A stretch of 64,000 nt of DNA from the NCBI RefSeq assembly GCF_030272615.1, contig NC_081406.1:265966192-266030191 (forward strand), given 5' to 3'. This document shows positions 24,360-36,014 of the stretch, in pieces. The notes under the pieces were generated by a model. That model did no database searches. It saw only the letters and a program-made list of their open reading frames with translations, and was not told the origin of the DNA. This DNA comes from Cryptomeria japonica. Lineage: Eukaryota > Streptophyta > Pinopsida > Cupressales > Cupressaceae. The position numbers and the translations under genes were made by a program. Each line of letters begins with the position of its first letter. Position 1 is the first letter of the stretch.

Positions 24360-25640
24360 AATAACAAACCAAAACAACTGCATGGAGTGATAGGTTCCTT
24401 GCACCAAATACCTTCCTCACCAAGTCATGAGACACTTTGGGTTGTAGTAGGATATTGTTAGTGAGGAGCATACATACCCACAAGTTACATGGGAGACAAC
24501 CACCTGGGGAGACTCCATGGGTCCATTTATAGCACAGACCAGCTTCACAGGAATGATTTTGATGGATTGGGATTCGAGGCCATATGTAGTAGATTTTGGG
24601 ATGACAAGTGTGTACACAACATAGTGGGAGCTCCATCAACCAACATGACTCACCATTCTAGGGGTATTGGGACTAGATGAGGTACTACAAGCAGTTGATC
24701 AGGTTGTTGGAGGAGATGGGGATAATGGAGGAGATAGAGGGGAGAGAGGAGTAGGTTGTGGATACATAGGAGAAAAGAGAGGATAGGGGAGGAGAGCTTA
24801 GAGGAGGGGAGAGGGACGAGAGGATAGGGTCCTCGGGTACAAGTGCATGCAATGCCATGGGTATAGGGATTACCACAGGTACAGTTCCCGATAGTAGTAC
24901 CACCACCAGTGCCAACACAGTAGTAACCATAGGAGCCACAACCGATGATCACACAAGGTATGTTGGATCAGATAGCAATGGAGAGTGACACTAAGAAATA
25001 TCGATCAACGAGCTTATAAGATGAGGTAGGCCAGGAGAGGGCTAGGGTGGATTGGGAGTGGGCCCATGTAGAAAGCCTGCAGGATCAGATGGACAAGGTA
25101 CAAGCTGAGAGGGACACTTTAAAAGTGGCCCTTAAGGCTATGACAGTAGAGTAAGATGCATATAGGCTAGAGCTAGATGCTACCACAAAGGCCCTATAGG
25201 CAACATGAGGGGTAGAGATCGAATAGGAGCTACAAAAAATATCATCGGAGCTAGATGGGCTAAGAGCGTAGTTGACATGCGTACAACTAATACTACCCAC
25301 CTTAGAGGAGAGAGGGATATGGCAATGCAGCTATTGATTTTGGTCATTATGACGTAGGTCCCCAATTAGGTCATGGGTGCTCTAACATAGATAGAAAAAA
25401 TGGGATGAGGGACCTAGTATCATAGAGATCCTTATCATCAGGTTGTGCCTGCAGAGCAGAGAGTTGCTTGCTTCACTGAGATCACTACATCTCTATGTAC
25501 ACAGTCACATACATTAATAGGATTAGTAGGCATGCATGTACCTTGGCCTCCACTAGTAGGACCCTTGGGAGGATGGACGGATCCAGGTGTCGAGAGAGAA
25601 AGCACTAGATAGCTCAAGGACTCTTAACATTTTTTATGAT
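24360..25640 (+). pseudogene. PMD-gene 3' part: low-complexity linker and coiled-coil tail
   Basis: After a weakly readable part (24489-24680), a homopurine Gly/Glu/Arg-coding linker occupies 24700-24830. Then 25020-25320 reads ERARVDWEWAHVESLQDQMD, VQAERDTLKVALKAM, AYRLELDATTKAL and ELQKISSELDGLRA, with stops between. The leucine/glutamate spacing predicts a coiled coil. The minus-strand PMD gene at 57900-59635 has the same order: PMD, acidic/basic linker, ERD-rich coiled coil, then a TA-rich tract. I infer this is the tail of the gene whose core lies at 20514. Confidence 0.55.
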
Positions 25641-25692
25641 CCTTTAGGGATGTATTTCATTGTATTATGATTGGACACATCATTACTTTTCG

Positions 25693-26135
25693 CTATATAT
25701 ATATACATATATATGTATGTATATATATACATACATATATATATACATATATATATATATATTTATACATACATACATACATATATATACATATATGTAT
25801 ATATATACATATATGTACATATACATACATATATACATATACATATATATATATGCATATATGTATATATGTATGTATATTTACAAATATGTATATATAT
25901 ATATGCATATATATATGTATGTGTATATATGCAAATATTCATATATACATATATGTATACATATTTGTATATATATGCATATATACATATATGTATACAT
26001 ATTTGTGTATATATATATATATATACATATATACATACATATATACATATATGTATATATATACATATATGTATATATATACATACATATATACATATAT
26101 GTATATATATACATACATATATACATATATACATA
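25693..26135. repeat. TA/CA/TG-rich simple repeat, strictly alternating
   Basis: About 440 bases made of TATATACATATATGTATG-like units. Almost every step alternates pyrimidine and purine, with few breaks (ATTTATAC, ATTTACAAATATG). It is open in many frames on both strands only because stops are rare in such repeats; it is not coding. Confidence 0.95.
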
Positions 26136-26145
26136 AATAGTGTCC

Positions 26146-26599
26146 TAAATTACGCCCGATGCATTTATGACACTTATGCATGATGCCTAGTGAATTTATG
26201 ACGAATCCACGATCCAAAGTATGTTATTTTAGCATCATGGGCTTGAAGGATGAAGTGCCTTGAAATGCCTTGAAAGCCCTTTTGGGCCTACTTTTGATGG
26301 ATGGAAGTGAGACGCAGGGACGTCCATGTGCTGGGCTGACATCTCGAAAAGCTGGTCGAATATCGAAGCTAGCAGAGGGTCAGACGCTTGCCGATGCATT
26401 TTATTAGGGTCATGTTTCGCCATAACGGTTATCCATGCCCCTTTTGTGTTTAAGAACTATTCCTTGCTCATTTGGAAGGGTTCCCAACTTGGGTTCTTGG
26501 GTTCTTGGCTCTTGGCTTTCATTGTGCTCTCAATATCTTTTTGCTCTCTTTATACTCTTGGACATACATTCTACCAATATCATGTTATAGCCATCTTGT
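26146..26599. other. Unassigned sequence before the Tat gag
   Basis: No gene or LTR end recognised. The expected 5' LTR, leader and gag start of the Tat element that follows are absent here. Confidence 0.3.
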
Positions 26600-27919
26600 G
26601 GTGGCTTCCCAGTAAAATGTGGTGACCTATTCACAGATACCTCAATACCAACCACAACTTTTTGGTCAAAAAAAATTCTAGGTTATCAAAACATTGCTAG
26701 TTATCAGAACCCACCACACCAACAAGATTATCATCAGTCACAACAGATGCCTCGATATCAATCACCTACACCTTCTCCTGATCCCTTCCTAGTCAATACC
26801 GAATGGGAGGAAATGAAAGCTTCTCTTAAAACATTACAAGAGAATAGCTCCGAACGGGTCTTCAAATTTGAAGAACTTTGTTCTTATCCATTCGACAAAT
26901 CTATTACAACTATGCCTTTTCCTAAACACGTTGAAACACCCAGATTTGATAAATACAAAGGAAAAGGAGATCCAAGATATCATATCAAAGAATTATTCAT
27001 TGCTTGCCAAGAAGTATCATGGTGTGACAACTATCTTTTGCGGTTGTTCCCTTAGAGGCTTAGTGGTTCTTCATTGGAGTGGCTCTCCAAATTACCATTT
27101 GGTGTCATCACCACCTTTGTAGACTTGTTAGAATGTTACATAGAACAATATCATTATAACATAGAAAATGATACCTCCATGCTCGACCTATGTCAAGCTA
27201 AGAAAAAGGGTGGTGAAAGTATTCTTGATTATACCCAACGATGGAGATCCCTAGCTAGTCGCCTCCCATGTACACTACTGGACACCCAATTGGTGTATGT
27301 TTTCATTTGTAATCTCCATCTGAAACTAGGATATCACATTCGATTGAACCGTGCTAACACATTCAAAGATTTAAATTCTAAAGGACAATCGGTAGAACAA
27401 GCACCCATCGACGAAGGATTCCTAAAACTTTACAAAGAGTATTTGGATAAGACTAACAATTGAAGGTCCCGTTATTGGAATAAAAACAAGAATATTGTAG
27501 GTGATGGAATCACTTATTCCAAGACTGTACAAATGATTGTGGCTTGAACGCCACTACCCACACAAACATATGTTACAACTCCACCACCAATGCATATTCC
27601 TCCTCCACAAGCACAAACAACAAATGTGCAGGCTAATAGGATGAACACAATCACAGTATCTCAAGGTTCCCCATGTCAAGCAGGTAACTACGGTCCTCGT
27701 CGTCAATTCATGCCTATGGCTGAACCACTAGATGTTATCTTCAAATGTATGGAACAACACAACATCGTGGTGTATCCTCAAACTCAACCTTTTGCTCACT
27801 CTAAGCCTAAACCTGATTGGTATAAGGAAAATGAATATTGCACCTACCATCGTGTCAAGGGTCACGAAATGAAAAAGTGCATGAAGCTAAAACACCTGGT
27901 TCAAGACTTTATTGACTAG
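26600..27919 (+). pseudogene. Tat gag, broken
   Basis: Begins in a Gln/Tyr/Asn/Pro-rich zone (PQYQPQLFGQ, then GYQNIASYQNPPHQQ after a frame change). It enters the capsid region with PFPKHVETPRFDKYKGKGDP and IKELFIACQEVSW, continues after a stop near 27054 with SSLEWLSKLPFGVITTFVDL and LECYIEQYHYNIENDTS, and ends with the finger CTYHRVKGHEMKKCMKLKHL (CX2HX4HX4C), followed by FID-stop at 27917. Stops at 27462 and 27545 break the second half. Colinear with the Z gag on either side of element A. Confidence 0.85.
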
Positions 27920-28439
27920 GGTAAAATTGTTGTCAAACCTATCACAGAAAAATTGCCTAATGCCAATTTGGGAATGTATAAGAATTCTCTTCCCAAGCAT
28001 CAAGGGGAAGCAAGCACATCCACCACTAATAAAGGTCACACTAGTAATAAAATTAATTAAAACAATATTCCATTTGACTTTGGTCCTAGTATAGGGTGCA
28101 TTTCTCGGGGTGATGATCATGTTAACATTATTCTTGTTAAAGGGGGTGATACCCACTGTATGATCACCACTAGAAGAGCTTGCATGTCAGTCTTAGGGGG
28201 CCCTACATCTAGTGTTCCTCCTATGTTGTCGGTGTCTATGCAATACAATATCCTCGAGCACTTGGGAAAAACTCTTGCCCAAATTTCTATTCTTGGCCTC
28301 CTAAAAGCCTCACCTACTCACTAGGAGATTCTTACATGAACCTTACAAGAGGCTTGCGTTCCTAGGAACATTAACACCAACCAGTTTCAAGCTACGGTAG
28401 CCCATTTATCTTCCACTTATCACCTCAGTTTCACACAAT
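27920..28439 (+). other. Tat gag-protease spacer
   Basis: Readable with several stops; contains HLGKTLAQISILGL, shared with Z at 11205-11250. No catalytic motif. Confidence 0.5.
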
Positions 28440-28960
28440 CTAATGTTATGGCCTCAGATCCTGATCATATTTTCCCATTGAACATCAAAGCCATAGTCAA
28501 GCTACACAAATTAAAATGAGTCTTTATTGATAATGGTTATGCCCTTAATCTTTGTACGTTAAGGTTCGTTACTCAGGTGGGGTACACTATCTCAGATATG
28601 CACAATCAATGCATTGTTATCAAGGCATATGACAATACTAAGAGAAGTTCAGTAGGGATGATTAATCTTCCTATCCAAGTAAGCCCAACAATGTAAAACA
28701 CATTATGCTACATCATTGATCTTGATCTCCCATTCAACATACCTCTTGGTCGCCCATGGGTTCATGCCATGCAGGCTGTTCATTCCACATATTACCAATG
28801 CCTTAAATTTCCATTTCAAGGATGTGAAATCACCATTTGTGGCAATGCTCAACTCTTTGAGTACTATCGTGCACTCGAGGCCTTGTCCCCGTATTCACAT
28901 CATTTCCCTAGCATCAATAGCGGTGATGCACCTAATGCCACATCATCCTCATAGGTTGAT
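28440..28960 (+). pseudogene. Tat protease, broken
   Basis: Retropepsin-like: VFIDNGYALNLCTL has the D-N-G active site (Asp codon at 28529-28531) and the hydrophobic flank typical of Tat proteases. DLPFNIPLGRPWVHAMQAV is the second conserved block, the LGRPW region. Stops precede the active site and follow SPTM. The protein would cut gag-pol. Confidence 0.75.
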
Positions 28961-29734
28961 CCTCATACCATCTTAGTCACTGCTAAAGAAAAGACATTTG
29001 TCTCTTCAGCCTTTTCTCAACTTAAGATCAATGACGTCGATTGTGGCGAATACTCCATGCAAGGTACTTGCCCAGTGGGTTCTCTACCCTTAGATCCACA
29101 TTCCCATGGGAAACCCACTAAGGAACAGAAGAAGAAATAACAAGTGGTCAAACAATATGGCTCCACCACATTCCAAGCTCAAGGAGAGCTTAATCATGAG
29201 GTTATAGAAGGGGACATAAATTAGTGGCTATACAAAGATGTCCCTAGAGACAGCAAGAGCCGTCTCTAAGGATTCAAGCACAAATATCTACAACAACACA
29301 AGTGGGCTACTCATAAATGGAACTATCAAGGTGGTAGACTAGGTCTGATAGAACAAGGCATAAGAACTCCTATTGAACCCACTGATAATAAGAATCACAA
29401 AGGGATTGGTTTTGGATGTCCCTCCCGTGAAGCCTCAAGTCCGGCTGGCACTTCTGGAAACAATGCAGATGTTCTAGTTGATCCCAAAAACATCCTTGAG
29501 GTTTTCAAACATGCGTATGATGATATAGATAGATCCTCATCCTTTGGTACATCTTAGCTATTTGAAAACTCCATTTTCCTCATTGACCTTCTCCTTGGCC
29601 ACTCTATACTCATTGATTGGGACCAAACTGTTGTACACCTAGATGCATTCCAAAATGACACAACGCTCCTACAATTTTTAGCGGCAACTGAGTGTGCATC
29701 ATATTACCATCCTGATTAGAATATAGTTTACAAG
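28961..29734 (+). other. Tat protease-RT linker
   Basis: Gag-pol linker, readable with stops; contains GLGFGCP-like wording (GIGFGCPSREASS) and ADVLVDPKNILEVFK. No catalytic motif. Confidence 0.5.
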
Positions 29735-30892
29735 ATGGATCCTAAAGGTTACTTTGGAGAAGAAGAAATCTTTAACCACAAAAGTGAAAAAGAAATAAAA
29801 AATCAAAGGTCTTCTAGCGAAAACCTCTCAGAAGCAATTCCTGACTCCAAAATAGTAAAAATAAAGAGTGTATGTTATGGTGAAAACCTCTTTGAGGCAC
29901 TAGAGGATGAGGATTATCTTCTTCCCCTCAGTAATGATTATGTTCCTAAGTGCTCACCTGATCTACTAGATTTGACGAAAGAGATAAATTTGGGTACTGC
30001 AGAAAATCCACATATTACTCATGTGGCAGCATCGCTATCTGACGATGAGGCTCAAGTGTTCTCTGATATTATTCACAGATGGCCCATCAACTTCACATGG
30101 TCCTATGTGGACATGCCTGGCCTTGATCTTGAGTTGGTTCTTCATCATCTTGCAGTTGATCCCAATGCTAAACTAGTCAAATAGAAACTGCAAAAGATGC
30201 ATCCAAGAATTGCATTGTTGGTCAAAGCAGAATTAGAAAAGTTGTTAGAAGTCAAGTTCATCTGACCAATTGATTACTCTAAATGGATCTCAAATATGGT
30301 CCATGTTTTAAATCCTAATGGTGATATCAGATTATGTACTGACTTTAGAGACCTATATAAAGCATGTCCTGAAGATGATTTTCCACATACTAATATTGAC
30401 ATCCTTGTGGATCTTACAGCGGGACATGAAATGCTTTCCCTGGTGGATGGCTTCTTAGGATACAATCAGATCAAAATAGCAAAAGATGATCAACATAAAA
30501 CATCTTTTACCACACCATGGGGTACATTTTTCTATCAAGTCATGCCTTTTGGCTTGAAGAGTGCAGGTGCCACATATCAATGTGTTATGATAGTGATATT
30601 TCATGATCTTATGCACAAAGTAACGAAAGATTATGTGGATGACATGTTGTGCAAATCCATAACAAAAGTAGAACATCCAACAATCCTTGAGTGGATATTT
30701 GAGCGTTTGGCTAAATATAAGCTGCGTCTCAACCCTAAAAAGTGTGTGTTTGGGGTTACATCAAGGAAACTTCTAGGATTCATCATTTCTTGGCATGGCA
30801 TTGAGGTTGATCCCAAGAAGGTCAAAGCAATAATGGAAATGGCTCCTCCTAGAACATTAAGGAGTCTACGCAGTCTACAAGGAAAATTATAA
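29735..30892 (+). pseudogene. Tat reverse transcriptase, nearly readable
   Basis: Open 29735-30184 (N-terminal extension through LELVLHHLAVDPNAKLVK) and 30296-30892, with two stops between. RT blocks in order: DIRLCTDFRDLYKACPEDDF, FLGYNQIKIAKDDQHKTSF, PFGLKSAGATYQ, YVDDMLCKS (active site, Asp codons 30638-30643) and LRLNPKKCVFGVTSRKLLGF. The YVDDM spelling is common in the Tat group. Stops in an otherwise long frame make it a pseudogene. Confidence 0.9.
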
Positions 30893-31440
30893 TCTGTCAA
30901 GCGATTCATTGCCCAGCTAGCATATAAATGTCACCCTTTCACTCACCTGCTCAAGAAAGGTGCAAAATTTAAGTGGGATATCTAGTGTCAACAAGCTTTT
31001 GATAAAATCAAAGAATACCTAGCTAATCCACCAGTTCTAATGTCTCCTATTCTAGGTCAACCTCTGATTTTATACATTTCTATAACTGCAACAGCAGTGG
31101 GGGCATTACTGGCACAACTTAATGATGAATGATAGGAAAGAGTAATTTATTACATTAGTCACACCTTATGGGATATCAACTTAATTATTCTCCAATGGAA
31201 AAAGCATGCCTATTTGTCATCTTTTGTTCTCAAAAAATGTGACACTACATGCCAATTCATACAATGAAGCTCATTTTTAAAATTGATCCTCTTAAATATT
31301 TTCTTTCTATAACTACTCTAACAGGACATATGGCTAAGTGGGTCATGTTGCTCAGTGATTTCGATATTCAGTATGGATCGAAATATTATCAAGGGGAAAG
31401 TCATCATTGATCAGTTAGCAGAAACAACATTAGTTGATAC
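30893..31440 (+). pseudogene. Tat first RNase H and connection, broken
   Basis: After RT: KRFIAQLAYKCHPFTHLLKK, PPVLMSPILGQPLILYIS and IYYISHTL, then IKGKVIIDQLAE, the block that normally links RNase H to the second RNase H in Tat elements. Several stops and frame changes; catalytic residues are not clearly kept in the first domain. Confidence 0.75.
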
Positions 31441-31494
31441 ATATCCACTCATCACAGAATTCCTTGATGAATATGTTTGCACAATCAATGCACA

Positions 31495-31895
31495 ACCTCA
31501 CTAGAAACTATTCTTTGATGGTTCACATACTCAAAAGGGAGATGGGGCAGGATTTATATTTGTAACACCCCAGGGAGATCTAATTCAAAAATCTTTCAAG
31601 CTGGCTTTCTCGTGCACTAATAATATTGTTGAGTATGAAGTCTTAATCACTAGATTAAAGATAGTTATACAATGGAATATATCAGATCTTTTGGTCTATG
31701 GAGATTCACAACTTGTCATTCGACAAACTAATGATGAATACCAAACTAAAGATGATAAGCTCCTAACTTACAAAAGGATGGTTGATGACCTTAAGAGTAA
31801 TTTTTAGAATATCATCTTTGATCAGGTTCCACAAGCTCAGAATAAGGCAACTGATGCAATGGCCACCATTGGATCCCTTCTAGATATTAGATAAG
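31495..31895 (+). pseudogene. Tat second RNase H (archaeal type)
   Basis: KLFFDGSHTQKGDGAGFIFV, NNIVEYEVLITRLK, LLVYGDSQLVIRQ and NKATDAMATI give the four acidic residues (D, E, D, D) of the archaeal-type RNase H found in Tat-lineage plant elements. Only one stop falls inside it (near 31807). This second RNase H is a diagnostic character of the group. Confidence 0.88.
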
Positions 31896-31904
31896 ATAGT
31901 CTGA

Positions 31905-33253
31905 GATATGAATTCCAAGTTGAACAACTTCTACAACCAGCATTTGAGACATCACACACAGACATGGTGTGCAATATTATTGGACCCCAATCACCCTGGT
32001 ACCACAACATCCATGCCTATCTTAAAGATGGTACCATCCCTGAAAACATATCCCATAATGACCCCCAAAATCTTATTTGTCGTTGTGCCCGATTCACCCT
32101 TATAGGAGACAATCTATATCGACGTGTCTATCATGACATACTTTCTCGGTGTCTCAATTTGAATGAAGCTAAACTTGTGATGCAAGAAGTGCACATCGGT
32201 ACTTGTGGTGCACACACAAGCGGATATGTTCTCGCCAAACAACTCTTAAGAGTGGGATATTACTGGCCCACCATGGAACCTAATTGTTGTGAATATGTCA
32301 ATAAATGTGTACCCTATCAGCAATATGGGGATCTAATTCATGTTCCAACATAGGATTTGCGAACTATTGCAACACCATGGCCTTTTTCCACATGGGGCCT
32401 CGACCTCGTTGGTAAGATCCATCCTCCTTCCTTACATAGACACAAGTTTATCATTGTTGCAACATAATACTTCACCAAATGGGTGGAAGTCATTCCCCTT
32501 ACCCTCACTACTTGTGTACAAGTGTCCAAGTTCATCCTATACCACATCATTTTTCTTTATGGGATTCCCTCCACTATTATCATTGATAATGGAACCCCAT
32601 TCAAAAACCAACAAATGCACAACCTTTTATCAACATTCCATATCTAGCATCATTGGTCTACACCATACTACCCCCAAGGGATTGGCCAAGCCGAGGCAAT
32701 TAAAAAAACATTGCTCCATATCCTAATGAAAGTTGTCAATGAAACTAGTCGTGACTGGCACCTTAATCTCAATCCCACCTTATGGGCTTATCGAACCAAT
32801 ATTAGGACTCCTATAGGAGCCACCCCCTATTCCCTTGTATATGGTGTAGAAGTTGTCTTACCAATTGAGGTTTAACTACCATCATTGCACATATCTCTAA
32901 AGGATTTTGTTTCTAATTAAGACTCTAGAGTGGCAATAGTAGCACAGCTAGATCTTCTTGACGAACAACGTCAAAAATCCTATGATCATATGCAAATATA
33001 TTAGATTCACCTCAAGAGGAAATATCAAAAGAAATTCCACCACCATGAGTTTGAAGTGGGTGATCTAGGCCTAAGAGAACACCCATGGAATCAGCAAGAC
33101 CGCCAAAAGAAAGGAAAGTTTGAAGCAAACTAGCTCAGTCTGTATGTGGTTATAGCAAAATATGGTTTAGGTGCATACCAATTATCCACTCTAGAAGGGG
33201 AACCTCTTAGAAATCCCCTGAACATGCTACATCTGAAGAGATTCTATGCCTAG
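31905..33253 (+). pseudogene. Tat integrase, broken
   Basis: The zinc region has VHIGTCGAH and CVPYQQYG, so the second Cys of CX2C is Tyr. The core has Asp in STWGLDLVG, Asp in IIDNGTPF and Glu in IGQAEAIKKTL. ATPYSLVYGVEVVLPIEV and the end LNMLHLKRFYA-stop are typical for the lineage. At least five stops and one frame change near 32340. The coding end at 33253 is followed by an A-rich stretch. Confidence 0.87.
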
Positions 33254-33284
33254 TCTATGATAGTATACCTCATGTTTCAAAAAT

Positions 33285-33368
33285 AAAAATTCCAAAAAAA
33301 TGAAAAAATTCCAAAAAAATCAGAAAATCAGAAAATATCAAAAAAATCAAAAATTAAAAAAAAAATGG
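33285..33368 (+). repeat. A-rich low-complexity tract after Tat integrase
   Basis: Repeats of AAAAATTCCAAAAAAAT-like units, then AAAATCAGAAAAT. No coding potential. It starts the 3' non-coding zone of the Tat element. Confidence 0.8.
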
Positions 33369-35167
33369 ATAATAATGCATCCTCTGGTGAAAACCACCTC
33401 TTGTGGCACCTTGGGCATGTATATATGGTGAAAACCTAGAAAGAGGTGTCATATATACCAAAGGGCCATTCCATTATCATTTGGCCCTTCTTTTATCCCT
33501 TCTTGGTGCGGTATCTATCGCTACCCACCATAATCATCTCTTTTTCACCACACAGTATCTCACGTTACCCGCATCACATTGCCATTGCATGCCATCTGTC
33601 TCCATCACATCCATCTCCTTTTGGTGTGGTATCCCATGATACCTACATCTCCATTCGCCTCCATCCTCATTGCTTGTAATCAATCCTTGTAAATATCCTG
33701 CTCCTTCTTGGTCCTCTATGTATAGCTGGTATTTCATTGTTCATAGGCTTCCTTGTATGTAGGGTTTTCATTGTAAATATTTTTTTGGTTCCTTGTCTCG
33801 CTTAGCAAGATCTTTTCCTCTTGGCTAGTTCTTCAATAGGATTGTTTAGTATCTGGATCTTCGCGTGTCTCTCAGGTCCTTTTGTCAGTCCTTGGTGTGT
33901 CCGTCATCCACCTTGGTGTTGTTCCGAGATTTATCCTTCTCACCAACACCTATTGTCAGTCTATGTAGGATGTATCCTTCCTCTAGTCACACAGTATTGT
34001 CAATACTCATCCGTTGGTTGTTCATTGAAAAAAGACATCTATGACACCTTGTTTTGATTTTGGATTCTTTTTTATCTTTTAAAGCTCCTTGAATCATGTT
34101 TCCTCTTGGTCGCCATGATCTTTTATATCATGGTATGCTAGGAATAATAGGGCTTAGGAGGGGATCTTGATGCTCTTCGGTTTTTGCCTAGTGTGTCTTT
34201 TTGGAATGTCCCTTTGTTGTTCCCTCATGAGATCTTTGTTATCTCATGTTACACTGGGGCATATCTTCTGCTTGTGGTCATTCTAGCATCATTTCCTGCA
34301 GAGTCTCTATAACTCTATGTGATGTTGGATTATCTTGCATGTCTATGCATACGTGTCAGTCCATGCATTGGCTATGAAATTCCACCCTGGTTCTCTATAC
34401 CTTGGTTCACTCATAGACAATGCTAAATCAAAATAAGTGCTCACTAGATGGTGTCTTATTTTACATGAATGTTCGCACTCCATGATTTTCCTCATCTTCA
34501 TTGCATTTCCATTTTCATTTGGTTCCTCCCTTCCTCCTTGGGATGTGCACGTGTTCCCTTGTTCATTTCCTCCCTCACCTATTCGGCCTAGTTCTCCTGG
34601 AGCAGTATCCATTGCATCCTACATCACATATGGGTTAGCACATAATATATATCTATCATATCATATCAAATGCATTGCATTATCCATCGCATCCTGCATC
34701 ACATATGGGCTAGCACATAATCCATATATATCATATTGTATCACATGCATTGCATTATGCATATAATTCTGCATCACACATGGGTTAGTACATAATCTAT
34801 ATATCTAATCACATCATATGCATCTATAGCTTATGGCATACATACATAATATCATCACATCCTGTATCACCAATGAGTTAGTTCATCACATATAACCTCT
34901 ATCAGGCATTCATGCATCTCATAATCATGTAAGCATAGGTTATCATAAAACATAAATCATACATATCATATATCATGGCATCACATGCATCATAAGTCTC
35001 ATATAAAAACATCATATGGCGGACCCAAAATGGAATGTATATTATAAATACCATCATGGTATCAACATGTATGTCAAGACAAAATGTACATGTATATCAA
35101 TGTCAGTTGTTGTATTTGATCAAAAGATGAATCAAGTGCATACAATATCATAACGAATGGTGATCAC
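33369..35167. other. Tat 3' non-coding zone
   Basis: Pyrimidine-rich sequence with paired TGGTGAAAACC motifs near 33378 and 33427, then CATC-rich sequence. No LTR boundary found. Contains a tandem repeat at 34606-34830. Confidence 0.4.
34606..34830 (+). repeat. About 76-bp imperfect tandem repeat, three copies
   Basis: Copies begin near 34606, 34681 and 34756; each has GCATCACA(T/C)ATGGG followed by TTAGCACATAAT-like sequence and ends in ATGCATTGCATTA or a variant. Confidence 0.75.
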
Positions 35168-35766
35168 CTATCTGTTGGTCATTTGGTGGAATTAATTATC
35201 TATTGTATTGATGTTTTGTCATTGATGCCAACACTAGCTATTTGGTTGCTTTACCGACACCCTTTTGGTCCTGATAGGTTGAGTGGTTTATGGTTGATTT
35301 GGATCCAGCATGATCCAATAACCTCCAGTATGATTTGGTTATGAATTTAACTTGTTCATGATACTCATGTTCATATTCAGTAAGTTAGTTTTGGTCTAGT
35401 GATCGGATGCTATCCTATTTATTTAGAGGCTTGGTTTTTAGTTCCGGCGAGGATTTCACTAGCAGAGCTTTTGATGAAGATCTTTGATCAATTGCATAAG
35501 TGGTGTTGGTGCAACTTCTGGTGGAGTTTTGGGATGCTAATGGTGATCATGTTCAAGACTTGGAAGATGTAGATCATTGTTGTAGCGTGCGGACCTATAT
35601 TGGGTCCTAAATGATCTAGGTTATGGACCAACTTTAATGTAACTATGGATTGGACCTCTCGATGTTGTTGGATATTATTTGTTTGGTCTAAAGCTGACAT
35701 GGTTTGCAATTATGTAATTGGTTTGATATCTAGTGGTTGACCTAATTGTTTATGCTCAAGAGTTTG

Positions 35767-35774
35767 TATATATA
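35767..35774 (+). promoter_or_regulatory. TATA box in the C 5' LTR
   Basis: TATATATA after GGTTGACC...AGTTTG; the same place in the 3' LTR has TATATATA at 56947-56954. Confidence 0.6.
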
Positions 35775-36014
35775 GATTTAAGTTCTCATTGTAGATTATC
35801 ATGGTTATCTTAGAGGTCATGGTCAAGGAATGTAATGTGCAAATAATGTAATATCATTCAAGCAAAGGATTGGTTGATCATTAGAGATCTAATTGGGTTT
35901 ATGTAAGAGGATTTAACCCTCCGGTATTGAGATTAACTAGAACTGTACTCAGGCATAGGAGATGCTATCTTTTGCAGTTCAACACTTCTCCAGATTATAG
36001 TCTGGATTTATATG

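Larger units (their letters stand above)
26600..35172 (+). mobile_element. Tat-lineage Ty3/gypsy element, 5'-truncated, body before the C insertion
   Basis: Plus-strand order gag, PR, RT, RNase H, archaeal-type RNase H, IN, then a 3' non-coding zone, cut at 35172 by copia element C. The dual RNase H and the gag finger CTYHRVKGHEMKKC place it in the Tat group. No 5' LTR is seen, and no 3' LTR can be identified before or after C. The sequence flanking C on the far side resumes at 57583 with an antisense PMD/coiled-coil gene that may be part of the same element. Confidence 0.8.

Noticed and set aside
24358-24952. Minus-strand frames rich in Ser, Pro, Leu
   Set aside because: Antisense of the homopurine linker of the PMD gene; composition explains the openness.
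25660-26183. Overlapping open frames of 123-170 codons on both strands, made of Tyr, Ile, His, Thr, Cys
   Set aside because: Translation of the TA/CA/TG simple repeat; stops are rare in such repeats, and no domain is visible.
33285-33368. A-rich tract as the Tat polypurine tract
   Set aside because: It is not followed by an LTR start and is interrupted by pyrimidines; the real PPT and 3' LTR were not found.
33403-34766. Several 60-109 codon frames in the Tat 3' zone
   Set aside because: Pyrimidine-rich low-complexity sequence, no conserved motif, frames overlap on both strands.
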